Shown here piece by piece: positions 54,651-64,000 of a stretch of DNA of 64,000 bases. The stretch is from Cryptomeria japonica (taxonomy: Eukaryota; Streptophyta; Pinopsida; Cupressales; Cupressaceae). The stretch is taken from the NCBI RefSeq assembly GCF_030272615.1, contig NC_081412.1, positions 345,087,870-345,151,869 on the forward strand. Reading direction: 5' to 3'. The notes beneath the pieces are model-generated. The model did no database searches, was not told the DNA's origin, and worked only from the letters and a program-made list of their open reading frames with translations. Within the stretch, counting starts at the first letter, position 1. Each line of letters begins with the position of its first letter. The translations under genes were made by a program, and so were the position numbers.

Positions 54651-55434
54651 TGCAGTCATTGGTTAGGAGGGACCTCGAAGGGATCAATCCGGACTAGGCA
54701 TCAAGAGTAAACACAACAAAAACAAGAGGCTATGATAGAGGCAATGTAGAACTAAATGAATTAGATCATGAAAACTGATTACAGATAAACAGTAACATAC
54801 GGGTTACAAGATTTGGCTCACTAGTGTGCTACAAACATGCTTAATTACAGAACATGTCACTCCTAGACCTCCAAACATATGATCTATCTACTATATTCTA
54901 TATGATTTCCATCTGACTAACTTCTAATGCTCAATTACAATGATTTATATGATCCAAGGGGATCCGGTCGGCCCAAAAAGGGTTCAAATACTGAAGAACA
55001 AGATCAAACGCGTAAAACCAATAGGTCGGCCTCCACCAAAGAGATTCCTTCGAAAAATCCAAAGGATGAAGTGCGGATCAAAGGGAAGGTTAGCCACATG
55101 CTAAAGAACATCAAAATCAATGCATAGGGCTCCGCAAGCTACATAAGGGATCCGATAGATTCACTAATGCAAATAGGTCCAAACAGTTTCGGTGCCAGAA
55201 AACTATCTCGAAATCCAGAATCAACAACTTGTTGGAAAATGATCCAAATGCTCCGTGGTTTAGGAATAAGGAATATGATCACATCCTCAAGCAAAATCCA
55301 ACTTCACAAGATCTAGTGAGCCAATGCAAGAAAATGCATAATGAAATGTTGAAACTGCAAAACAGAAAACAAACATAAAAGAAATATTTTTGATTGATGC
55401 AAGATTGCCAAGAACCGGGGATGCTCCTACATCA
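54651..55434 (-). repeat. Gypsy-D 5' LTR
   Basis: 784 bp, TGCAGTCATT to CTACATCA. Contains an extra stretch of about 45 bp after 54838 that the 3' LTR lacks. Confidence 0.9.
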
Positions 55435-55439
55435 TTTAC

Positions 55440-55789
55440 TCAAAATTAATCATTGCTCATGTCTAATTATTTACCTTGTTAGGTAATAGTTGTACCTAGT
55501 CTTTCATTAGTAAAATTCAATTTGTATTTTCTTTTGCACTTGTTTGATTCACATAATAACTAAAAATAATTGCAATATTGAAGACTGATGAGATATCCAC
55601 TCCTTTCAGGTCATTTTTCCCATAAGATGTTTTTGCAAACGTCCTCAAGACCCTACAAGGTTTGATTATTTTCCATCTAATTCATTCCAAGATTATTTTA
55701 GGAAACTCTCTTTAAATAATCAAAGATTATCTCTCCAAATTCAAATTATCTTTCTTTTCTCTTGAAATCAACATATAAGTATTCATTCT
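55440..55789. other. AT-rich flank of Gypsy-D
   Basis: No supported coding or structural feature. Confidence 0.4.
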
Positions 55790-56760
55790 ACTAGTGTATA
55801 TAACCTCCCTATCAAATTTCCAAGGCCAACCTAACAAGAAATAGTAAGAATCCATGGATAAAATATCACATAAAATTTTGTCTTGCTAAGAATCAAGCTA
55901 AAAATACAGTAGAGACATTTCTTATTTACCATGACTTGATGTCTCTTTTGCAACCATAAGTCCTTGTATAAGTTTGAACATACACCTTTTCTCAATGAAT
56001 CTTCTCTACCATTTCATTTGAAACCAAATTGTGTGTGCTATCACTGTCAACAATAACTTTACAAGACACTTTTCAATTTTCACTTGGTTCTAAATACTTT
56101 TTGTTTGCAATGACTTACTTTTTTATTGGTCAATTTCAACGAGACTCTTTTCATCATAATAGTTTCTTCATGATTTAGTTCTACTGTGTATTTGGTTGAA
56201 GAAAAACTTTTTTCATCTCCTTGAACAATTTGATCCCTACCTTTATTTCTTCTATCACTATCCCATTGCATTTATGAGCATTCACATGTTCTATGATTCT
56301 CTTTTTCATATCTAAAACATGTGCCTACAAATCCTCTACGTCTTTCTCTACCATTGCAGCCTCTTCTCCTGATAAATTTACTCTTCATCATGCCTTGACT
56401 CTAATTGTGTTAGAGAAATGCTTGCTTGTCTTAATGCACATGTTATCCTCTATTATTGTTCGTTCGCTCTTTATTTCTAAAAACCTTCATTTTCATCTTG
56501 AATTATTTTGTTTCCTTGTAGACAACTTATCTTTTTGCTTTAAAACACATTTTCAAGGTTCTTCTACTAGCCTCGATCTTATAATATCAAATTCATCTAA
56601 AATAGATATATAAAATTCATTAACATGTCTTGTAATTTTTTCTTTATTATCCTCTACAAAGACAAATTGAATGGTAAGCTTGTAAAATTCCCTCATATAA
56701 TCCTTCACATTTATCTCCTTTTGTTTGAGGTTTTGTAATTTTTTGAATAAACTCATCGTA
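55790..56760 (-). pseudogene. Gypsy-E: gag-protease remnant of another gypsy element
   Basis: Minus strand: MSLFKKLQNLKQKEINVKDY and YMREFYKLTIQF (56553-56756) match the gag helix region of Gypsy-1 and Gypsy-D. A degenerate knuckle (CFRYEKENHRTCEC) lies near 56290-56330. VIVDSDSTHNLV near 56030-56065 is a protease active site with Asp for the Gly of D-S-G. The remnant ends near 55800 at the HLLLGRP-like region. Many stops. No LTRs could be linked to it. Confidence 0.75.
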
Positions 56761-58021
56761 TAGTTTGATGGAAAGAACTTGTGATGGGGACGCTAAGCTA
56801 ATCCCCAAACACACATTGAACACATAGGAAATAATGATAGGAAATTCAAGAAAATAACTAGTGTCTATAGGCTTCTTGTCATAATTGTGACAAGAACAAA
56901 ACATAGAGTAACTAAATTCTATAACATAAATATATTGGAAACAAGAACTATGAATAAGTGAACTGATCAAATAGAAATATGTTTGTGTAAAGCCCAAGAG
57001 ATAATATTATCAATCAACAATACAGATATTGAACACCAAAACCTTAACTTTATTACTACGTATCATATGGTGATGATTACATTTAATAATAGATTTCTAC
57101 ATTCAAACATTTGGCAATACACCTATTCGACCGACTTCCTCTCTGCATTCTACTATGCCTTTGCAACTCACCAATGATCTTGCACTTCTTTTTTGTCTCT
57201 ACACACTTCCTCTTCTAATCTTCACTCTTACGGATCCGACTACTATCTTTTTACCGATGTATTTACTTATGATATTGCATGTCATTTTTCTACCTTTTAC
57301 GAGCTCGAGTATTCTCTTTTATTCTCCTGAATACATTCTTCTTCTTTATCCTTCTCCTTGCTTATCGTTGGGTCATAACTAGACTGTATTTGCCTACCGA
57401 CTTCCACCTTTCATACGACCTCTTTCCTTCTATGCTAGAACCATTCTATAATGGCTTTTCTTTATTCCCAAAACCATTCGGCTTTCTCTACATTCGAATC
57501 AGGGCTTCTTTCCCCCCTTATACCATGTCTTCTACTTTCAGTTTCTCTACATTTTTATCGAGGCTTATTTCCCCTCTTCTGTTCCTCTCTGGTCATTACT
57601 TCCAACCATGTCTTCTACTTTCGGTTTCCCCCTTTTTTCCACAACAGTTGTCCTCCCAAACTGTTCGATCACTTTTGACTGTTTCACTACCTTTCCTAAC
57701 TAATTCTTTTAAAATTCTCATTAATCATTCATCTCCATTTTTCTAAAGGCAACTAACTCATTCTTTCCAACTTCCTATCAATGTGGCAACAAGATCTGTG
57801 ACTACCCAAACTAAATCTAGGATACACAAAGCCAACCAAGCACTTAACAAATAAATTAAGATGATGCTCCCTCATCGTACTCCTAAGACACACAAGAAAT
57901 CATGTTCTCCTGCACATGGGAGTAACAGTTTGAAACTACCTTCTACCATTTGATTTCTTTCGCTTCTTCCAACATATCTCTGGCTTAATTGTCATGTTCG
58001 TCCAATTTAATTGTTAACTAC
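56761..58021. other. Non-coding stretch, pyrimidine-rich from about 57150 to 57780
   Basis: The CT-rich part yields a 155-codon Phe/Leu/Ser-rich ORF (57279-57746) that looks compositional. No domain or LTR boundary is supported. Confidence 0.45.
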
Positions 58022-60262
58022 TGTAATGCCCCACCAGGAAACCCCTAAGGGTTTAAGTTAAAAACACTCAATTAGAGTGTAAATATTTTTTTTTTTAATA
58101 ATAATACTAAGAGTAGTTAATTATAAGTTACAACATTAAGATAATTTGGAGTTATCTGAAACTTAGATAACACAACAGAAGGCTAGATGATCCTAAGAGG
58201 TTTCCCAACGCGATTACATAACCTTACACTTAACTCAACTTGCGTCAAATGATACATAAATCTGGATGTCTTAATTGTGGGATAATGCTTAAGACATGAT
58301 TATATATATGTTCGATGATATGACATCTTAGAATTTTAGGAAACGTTCATTTACTTTGGGTGGTTGGGAGGCCATCGAGAGGTTATTTCCTCAATGTACT
58401 TTAATTCATAATTTCACTAGGAGGCCTCCCAATAGGTTCAAGCGTTTAACATAACGAAGTTCATTCATTGGGTTTAGGGTATCCATTCACAATTGATATC
58501 ATCCTTTAATATTATAAGTATGGCTAATAAGATGAGATACATTCATTAAGGAATAAACTACAATTAATAGAGTGAGGTCCCTTCATTTGATTTCATGCAT
58601 AGCCAACTAATGAGTTGTAGTTCTTTTATGAAAGATAAATTGTGAGTAGCCATAGAATTCATTGAAGTTTTATTAATACAATTAGATGGCTAAATTCATT
58701 AAGGTGAAAATGTATTAGGACACATGAGAGCATCCCTTAGATTAAAATATAGTTAGCAAGATGATATTCATCATTACATGATTAAAACATGAGTACATAG
58801 TGACGTTCTTTCATTAGGATTAAAGTATAATTATCTTATTGCATGTCACTCCTTTTTAATCAAATAAGGTTAACATGAAGAGATACATTTACTAAGGTTG
58901 AGATAAAATCAACTATATCCATACTTCCCATTTTAGTTCCATTTTAGCAATTATAAGGGATTCTTTTATTAAGGATTACAATTATGGATAAATAGTTGAG
59001 TCCACCCAATTATCAAGTTAATTTTGGTAAGGATTATTGTTAAGATTAAAACGTGATATAACTAAACAAATTCGTCCAATGTAGTGAAACACAATTAACA
59101 TGGTGTTAATTCATTTAAGAAGATAAAAGTAAATACCTATATGATGTTTATCCTTTAGAATCCAACTTAGAAATTATAACGTTAATTCTATCTTTGTTTT
59201 CCCATACTCATTTGTTCAATTTACATGCTTAATAACAAGTTAATCCATTGATGTAACCTAGCAAGATTCTTTCCACTATTACTACTTTTAATTCACATTA
59301 TCAAAATACTTTTTCCATAATCTTAATTACAAACTTCCATGAACCTGATTACTATGTTTGCCAAGATGAATAATTTTATGCACTTAGATTTAAATTCGTT
59401 AATTTCCATCGTACACTTTGCAAGATAACAACCATACATGATAACTTAAAGCATGAAACAAGGAAGCTAAAAACATCGCATAACACAGATATGATCTCGG
59501 AGTTCACCCCTAAAGGGCTACATCTCCGGGTCTTCTCAACTGCAAGACCCCTATGGCATTTTATATTGTTAGGAATACATAAATTACATGTCTTTTACAT
59601 CTTTGCCTCTCAGGCGAATACAACCAATATACAACTGACACCTTGGTAGGAATTTACATAATGATCCCTTTTGAAGTGGATCCAACTGAACACTTCAAGG
59701 CAATTACAAGTACTAATGACTGAAGATACTCTGACTAGGGACGTAATCGGCTATGACCAACACAAGTAACTAGATGGCAGGGTCCGAAACAAATACATCA
59801 AGGTTTGCCGCCACTCTAACAAGGCAAATAAGAAACTTAAACTTACAACATTTTGCTTTAAAACGATACGATTTCCAAAATCTACATGCATCCTACTAGC
59901 ATGTCGTTGAAGAAATAACAAACTGTACGAAGATAAATTTAGATTCAAATTTCATAATCTCCTATACTTTAGTTTTCATTTCTAAAATTTTCAGAAGATC
60001 ATAATTCATTCAAATCGAAAGACAATGCTTATTTAAAAGAAATACAACGTCTTATTAAAATATATTTCATAACGTTAGCAATGGTGTTTTATTTTAAAGG
60101 TCTCCAAATACAGACAATATTTGATCTCTTCTCCAAGGATTACCTTTCCTATTAAACGAAGTTCCAAATTTAAACGTTTGTTAATATCAATTTAATAATC
60201 CAATATTATTAAATTTTAATAAATCTGCAATAATAAAAGAATATGCAAATCTCCATTATTTA

Positions 60263-60264
<2 letters not shown>

Positions 60265-60301
<37 letters not shown>

Positions 60302-60343
60302 CATATATATGTATATACATATATATGTATATACATATATATG

Positions 60344-60389
<46 letters not shown>

Positions 60390-60391
60390 TG

Positions 60392-60432
<41 letters not shown>
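60265..60432. repeat. TA / TATATGTA microsatellite
   Basis: About 168 bp of alternating TA with regular GTATATACATATATAT interruptions, mirrored around the centre. It lies about 200 bp from the GC-rich array. Confidence 0.95.
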
Positions 60433-60637
60433 CAACTAAATTCTAAATATATAAAACAAAATAGATTTTTCTACAAATTTATTTCAACTCTTTTATACTT
60501 TCCATTTGTTTCTTTCATTTTATAATTGTCAATATCATATATATATTTTTTTAACAACAAAAATAAAATTAAAACAAACTTAATGCTTTCCTTTTTTTTT
60601 TTCTTAATGCAAACCCTAGTCCTTAACGCAGGACCTT

Positions 60638-60871
60638 GCGACCCACAATGTGGACGCAGGTTCTGCGGCCCACACTGTGGACGCAGGCCCTGCGGCCCAC
60701 ACTGTGGACGCAGCCTGCGGCCCACATTGTGGTCGCAGTCCCTGCGGCCCACACTGTGGTCGCAGCCTGCGGCCCACAATGTGGTCGCAGTCCCTGCGGC
60801 CCACATTGTGGTCGCAGTCCCTGCGGCCCACATTGTGGTTGCAGCCCGCGGCCCACAATGTGGTCGCGGGG
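60638..60871. repeat. GC-rich array of nine hairpin units (25-27 bp)
   Basis: Units start at 60638, 60665, 60692, 60717, 60744, 60769, 60796, 60823 and 60848, each close to GCGGCCCACATTGTGGTCGC plus a CAGTCCCT or CAGCCT spacer. Every unit has the palindromic core CCCACANTGTGG, and most also have outer GCG..CGC pairing. The array is very CpG-rich inside an AT-rich LTR. It is open in most frames on both strands because the unit carries no stop words. It is followed by a GC-rich non-repeat stretch to about 60955. Confidence 0.95.
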
Positions 60872-62549
60872 AGGCTGCAAAATACAGCGGTGCCGCGGGG
60901 AAGAAATGGGGGAGGGGGCGGCGGCGCGAGCCGAGCTTCGGCTCCTCCGCCCGCCAAACCCTAGCCCCAAACACATACAATTTTTTTTTGTTTATTATTA
61001 TTATTTTTTTTAATAGTTTTCAGGCATATACAATTTGGTAATAATAAAAAAATACATAGCCAATCCCTAAATACACGTCCCACAGTCTTATAGACAGGGA
61101 TTTTAAGCATATTCCAGCAACTTCTCCTATTTTGAAAGGAAAACGCAGTCCATTTAATTTCCAGCTTGCTCATAATAAACAACCAACTGGGAGACCTTTT
61201 TTTGACATAAACATGAACAAAACAATCCAAAACAAAACATAAAACCCCAATCCAAAACAATGTTTGCATTCCATTTTCCACACAAGATCCAACAAATAAA
61301 CAAGAGGGTGGGTTGGAATCCTACTTCCAAACGCATTCCGGGAAGAGATTTTGACGAAGAGCTCCACCTGCAACTCCAAGCAAATTCCCCCATTTTTTTC
61401 CAAAAAAGCCAAAACTCCCAAGAAAAGAACCCCCAAAACATTTTAAAACTAGGTTAAATGAGAAACCCTATTTTTGCCCTAATTTTCAATTTCGAATTTA
61501 GGCATTTATTTTTAAAATAAAATAAAATAAATGAAAATCAAAATGGAAGTCATTCCTTTCCATTATTTATTGCATCTTATTTGTTTTCCTTATTAAAATT
61601 AAAATGCTTCTATTTCTTATTGAGTTTTAAATTTTAATTTCTCAATATTAATTTTAGGGCCCACTTCATATTTCGAAACTATTGACCAAGGTAAGGCGTT
61701 TTGATTAATTTTATTTTCTAAAAATCAATCTTTTATACTATATCAACTTTACAAGTAAAAAGGAAATAATTTCTTTTAAATAATAAAATTTACCCTTTTT
61801 CTTCCAAAATGCGAAAATGAGTAATTTATTTCTATCTCCCAAATGACTTTAAATCTTTCCTTTCTAAAACGCATAACTCATTAAATTCGTTATTATTAAA
61901 ATTAACTATTAAATTAACTCGCTATAACATAATATGGCGACCTTTTTAATAAATGATTATTCTCATGAAGGAGATCTATTTATTCTAATTTTCTCAACTA
62001 CAAATGCGTAAATGAGCACGTTAATCCAGGTTAAATACTTTAAGCTTGCTACAATAATGATTAAAGCGATCTCTTTAAATTAAGGATTAATCGTATAAAA
62101 GAAAACCACCTATTTTAAATTTCTAATTTACAAATGCGTACATCCACACATTAAATTGAACTAATTACTTAGGATAACAAACTTCACTTACCTCGCGCAA
62201 GGCACACAAATCGAGGAAGTCCACCAAATCACATGACACGCAACCCAATGCAAGGAAAGCCCCACGAATCCACACCCGATGCTCACCTGACCATGGCTAA
62301 GGCAAGACGAGAGTTTAATGACCCCCAAATCCGAATTCTAAGGATGGAGGAGGTTTACTCAAACCTGCGAACCCCGAAGGAGATGAACCTCGCCTTAGGC
62401 GGTGTCGTACCTGCAATCTCCTGCACTCATGAATCACGCAAGCATACATATACATATACATATTCAATGAAGGCGTTAGCTCGAGATTTATCACAAGAGT
62501 TAGGAACAATTACATATACACAAGAATCGATGCAAAAGCACAATAATAG

Positions 62550-62562
62550 GTATGCACGACTA
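62550..62562 (-). promoter_or_regulatory. TATA-like box of LTR-5
   Basis: Plus-strand CTATTTATAT reads ATATAAATAG on the minus strand, about 120 bp inside the LTR edge at 62680. Confidence 0.45.
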
Positions 62563-62680
62563 TTTATATTATCTAAACTACACATAGCACCACGGTTAAC
62601 CTACCATTCAAGAATGCCACATAGGAAGTCAACCAAGGTCAAACGGGTTTTACAAGTCCAACTAGGGTAGGGGCATTACA

Positions 62681-63359
62681 ACTGCCTTGCTCTTCTCTCA
62701 TGAGGTTGTCCTAATTGTTTACCATCCTCCACTAATCTCTCGTCACCCATTCATCAACATAAATGATTGTATGGAAATATAAGATCTCCATATCTTCAAA
62801 CTCACACACACCATACATTGAAATTCCAACATTCACAATATCTATTACATCTGCACTTACTACCTCATGTTTATCTTCAATTACCCTTTCTATCTTCACT
62901 TCTACAATGACCACTATCCAATTATCTTCCACTTCTTCTTCCATATTAGGTTGCACAATATCAGTAGTAAAATCAACATATATTATTCCACATTCCATCT
63001 TAGCTTCTACAACTTCTTCATTCTCAATTGTAATCTTCATCTTTGCATCTTTCACTGCCCCACCTAACTTCATTCCTTCAAGCTTATCTTCCCACTCTTG
63101 GTCTTGTTGGAACTTCTAAGAATTTCCATATTTATAATTTTTTTGCCACTACTGACCAAAGTAACAACCAAACTAAATACACTTGAGCCATGTGACCTTG
63201 ACAAGTAAAATCCCTATTCATTCACAATTCAATGTGTTTTCTAGCCTAAAGTCCCAAAGTGTGATAGAAATGCTCATTTATCATTTTATGAAGCCATGAC
63301 AAACCCAAAACCTTAGTTTTCTCCATTTCAAGGGATTATTTCTCTGTTATGTTAAGTAT
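62681..63359. other. AT-rich stretch after LTR-5
   Basis: An open minus-strand frame (62732-63073) is rich in Val/Ile/Glu but has no recognisable motif. Nothing else is supported. Confidence 0.4.
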
Positions 63360-63990
63360 CTCACGAAACAATGACAAAATAAACATTATTGCTAATTCAC
63401 AAAAGTCAAATTTGTGTTGTGACAAGAATTACGCGAAACAATGAAGAGGGGAGTCAAGTATCGTTATTTTGCTAAACAAAAATCTCGCTAAAATAACTCT
63501 TCCATGAAATAGAAAATGAAAAAATAAAGGCTTATACAAAATTTCCTATTTTATGGAACTCATTGTCCATCATGATGAGAAGCCCGCAAAATAGCGATTA
63601 AGAAAGCACAATATCTTATAATATCACCCTTTTGCAGAGGACATGCTATATTAATCAAACATTTAGCGAAATGGTGACAAGTGGAGTATAGTTCATAAAG
63701 GCATTGTGATTTTGGGAGTCAAGTGTTCTATCATGTTAAGCAAATAGAGAAATAGTGGTGAAGGAGACAATCCATAAGGCATCCTCACTATTTCGCTAAG
63801 AAGATACACTGGGCAGCCCAGGGAAGTGTGATTTAGCAATAAGCCTTATGAAGTTTTGCTAAATCGTGACGAAAGTGTATCCAAAGAAAAATAATGAAGC
63901 GACATAGCGATAGTGGCCTAAATTGATTTTTCCATATTGCGGGAAGCCAAGATAAAGGTAAAAGGAGGGCCGCGATACAAAGATAAATGA
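63360..63990. repeat. Degenerate GCGAAA/TAGCGA word region
   Basis: Words such as ACGAAACAATGA, GCGAAACAATGA, TAGCGAAATGGTGACAAG, CTCGCTAAAATAA and ATTTCGCTAAG recur on both strands without a fixed period. In style, not in sequence, it resembles the TCGA-rich region at 14450-15370. Confidence 0.5.
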
Positions 63991-64000
63991 TGTCTCTATT

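Larger units (their letters stand above)
49220..55434 (-). mobile_element. Gypsy-D: minus-strand chromodomain Ty3/gypsy element
   Basis: LTRs 49220-49968 and 54651-55434 are colinear (AGGAGGGACCTC, GGATCAATCCGGAC, GGGGATGCTCCT). A perfect duplication TTTAC lies at 49215-49219 and 55435-55439. The primer-site complement ACTCTGATACCA (54634-54645) matches at 11 of 12 bases. Minus-strand order: gag, zinc knuckle, protease, RT, RNase H, integrase, chromodomain, i.e. gypsy order with the chromovirus hallmark. Frameshifts in gag, RT and integrase and a lost protease Asp make it inactive. Confidence 0.95.
58022..62680 (-). mobile_element. LTR-5: giant solo LTR, 4.66 kb
   Basis: The ends TGTAATGCCCC and GGGGCATTACA are a perfect 11-bp inverted repeat with TG..CA termini. 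Flanking 5-mers ACTAC (58017-58021) and ACTGC (62681-62685) match at 4 of 5. No gag, pol, primer site or polypurine tract lies inside, so it behaves as one LTR. A minus-strand TATA-like box (ATATAAATAG, near 62550-62562) suggests the minus orientation. Such long LTRs with TGTAA/TGTGA..CCCC starts are known in plant Del/Tekay-type gypsy elements; assignment to that group is inference. Confidence 0.75.

Noticed and set aside
57279-57746. 155-codon Phe/Ser/Leu-rich ORF
   Set aside because: It lies in a pyrimidine-rich stretch; the composition explains the open frame and no motif is visible.
60471-61041. Long overlapping ORFs on both strands over the GC-rich array, with Cys-Gly-Pro-His repeats
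   Set aside because: The 25-27 bp unit contains no stop word in most frames, so several frames on both strands are open for purely repetitive reasons. No domain, and coding on all frames at once is implausible.
62233-62670. 145-codon ORF inside LTR-5
   Set aside because: No domain. It overlaps the U3/promoter end of the LTR on the strand opposite to the inferred transcription. Probably chance.
62732-63073. 113-codon acidic, Val/Ile-rich ORF on the minus strand
   Set aside because: No recognisable motif and no upstream or downstream partner domain. It could be a gag linker remnant, but I cannot support that.

Overview
This window looks like intergenic DNA from a large, repeat-rich plant genome. 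I see no intact host gene, no rRNA and no tRNA. The evidence is a plant-type mix of Ty1/copia and Ty3/gypsy elements primed by initiator-Met tRNA, a chromodomain gypsy element, plant LINE ORF1 proteins (DUF4283-like region plus zinc knuckle), very long LTRs and insertions nested up to three deep. A gymnosperm is plausible from the style of the repeats, but the sequence alone does not prove it.

Layout, left to right. 1-6171: a gypsy element (Gypsy-1, + strand) with gag and protease but no reverse transcriptase, RNase H or integrase. Its gag is split by a solo LTR (458-2452) that itself holds a second solo LTR (1358-2390). 6963-20192: remains of a minus-strand LTR element (Element C). Its right LTR was hit by a LINE-derived element carrying only ORF1 (L1a, 9411-12696, itself split by a solo LTR at 9617-11055) and by a larger decayed block (12734-20109). 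That block holds another LINE ORF1, a 0.9 kb stretch packed with TCGA/CCGA words, and a roughly 1,050-codon broken ORF of unknown family. 20193-23181: AT-rich repeats and a LINE ORF2 tail.

23182-41318: a minus-strand copia element (Copia-B) interrupted inside its RNase H region by a younger minus-strand copia element (Copia-A, 25123-35380, perfect CTTGA target duplication). The 5' LTR of Copia-A was in turn hit by a 2.7 kb solo LTR (32520-35204) that carries an array of more than 20 palindromes built on TCGGACTTTAAAGTCCGA. This array is the most striking structure in the window.

41319-49219: AT-rich repeats duplicated around the Copia-B locus, plus a minus-strand LINE-derived insertion (44335-46606) with an RNase H domain and a second member of the unknown ORF family. 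49220-55434: a minus-strand chromodomain gypsy element (Gypsy-D) with all pol domains recognisable but broken. 55790-56760: a gag-protease gypsy remnant. 58022-62680: a 4.66 kb solo LTR with 11-bp terminal inverted repeats, a TA microsatellite and a nine-unit GC-rich hairpin array. 62681-64000: AT-rich DNA with degenerate gcgaaat-type words.

None of the protein-coding elements looks autonomous today. What is preserved is structural: exact target duplications, matching LTR lengths, conserved LTR hairpins and palindromic arrays.
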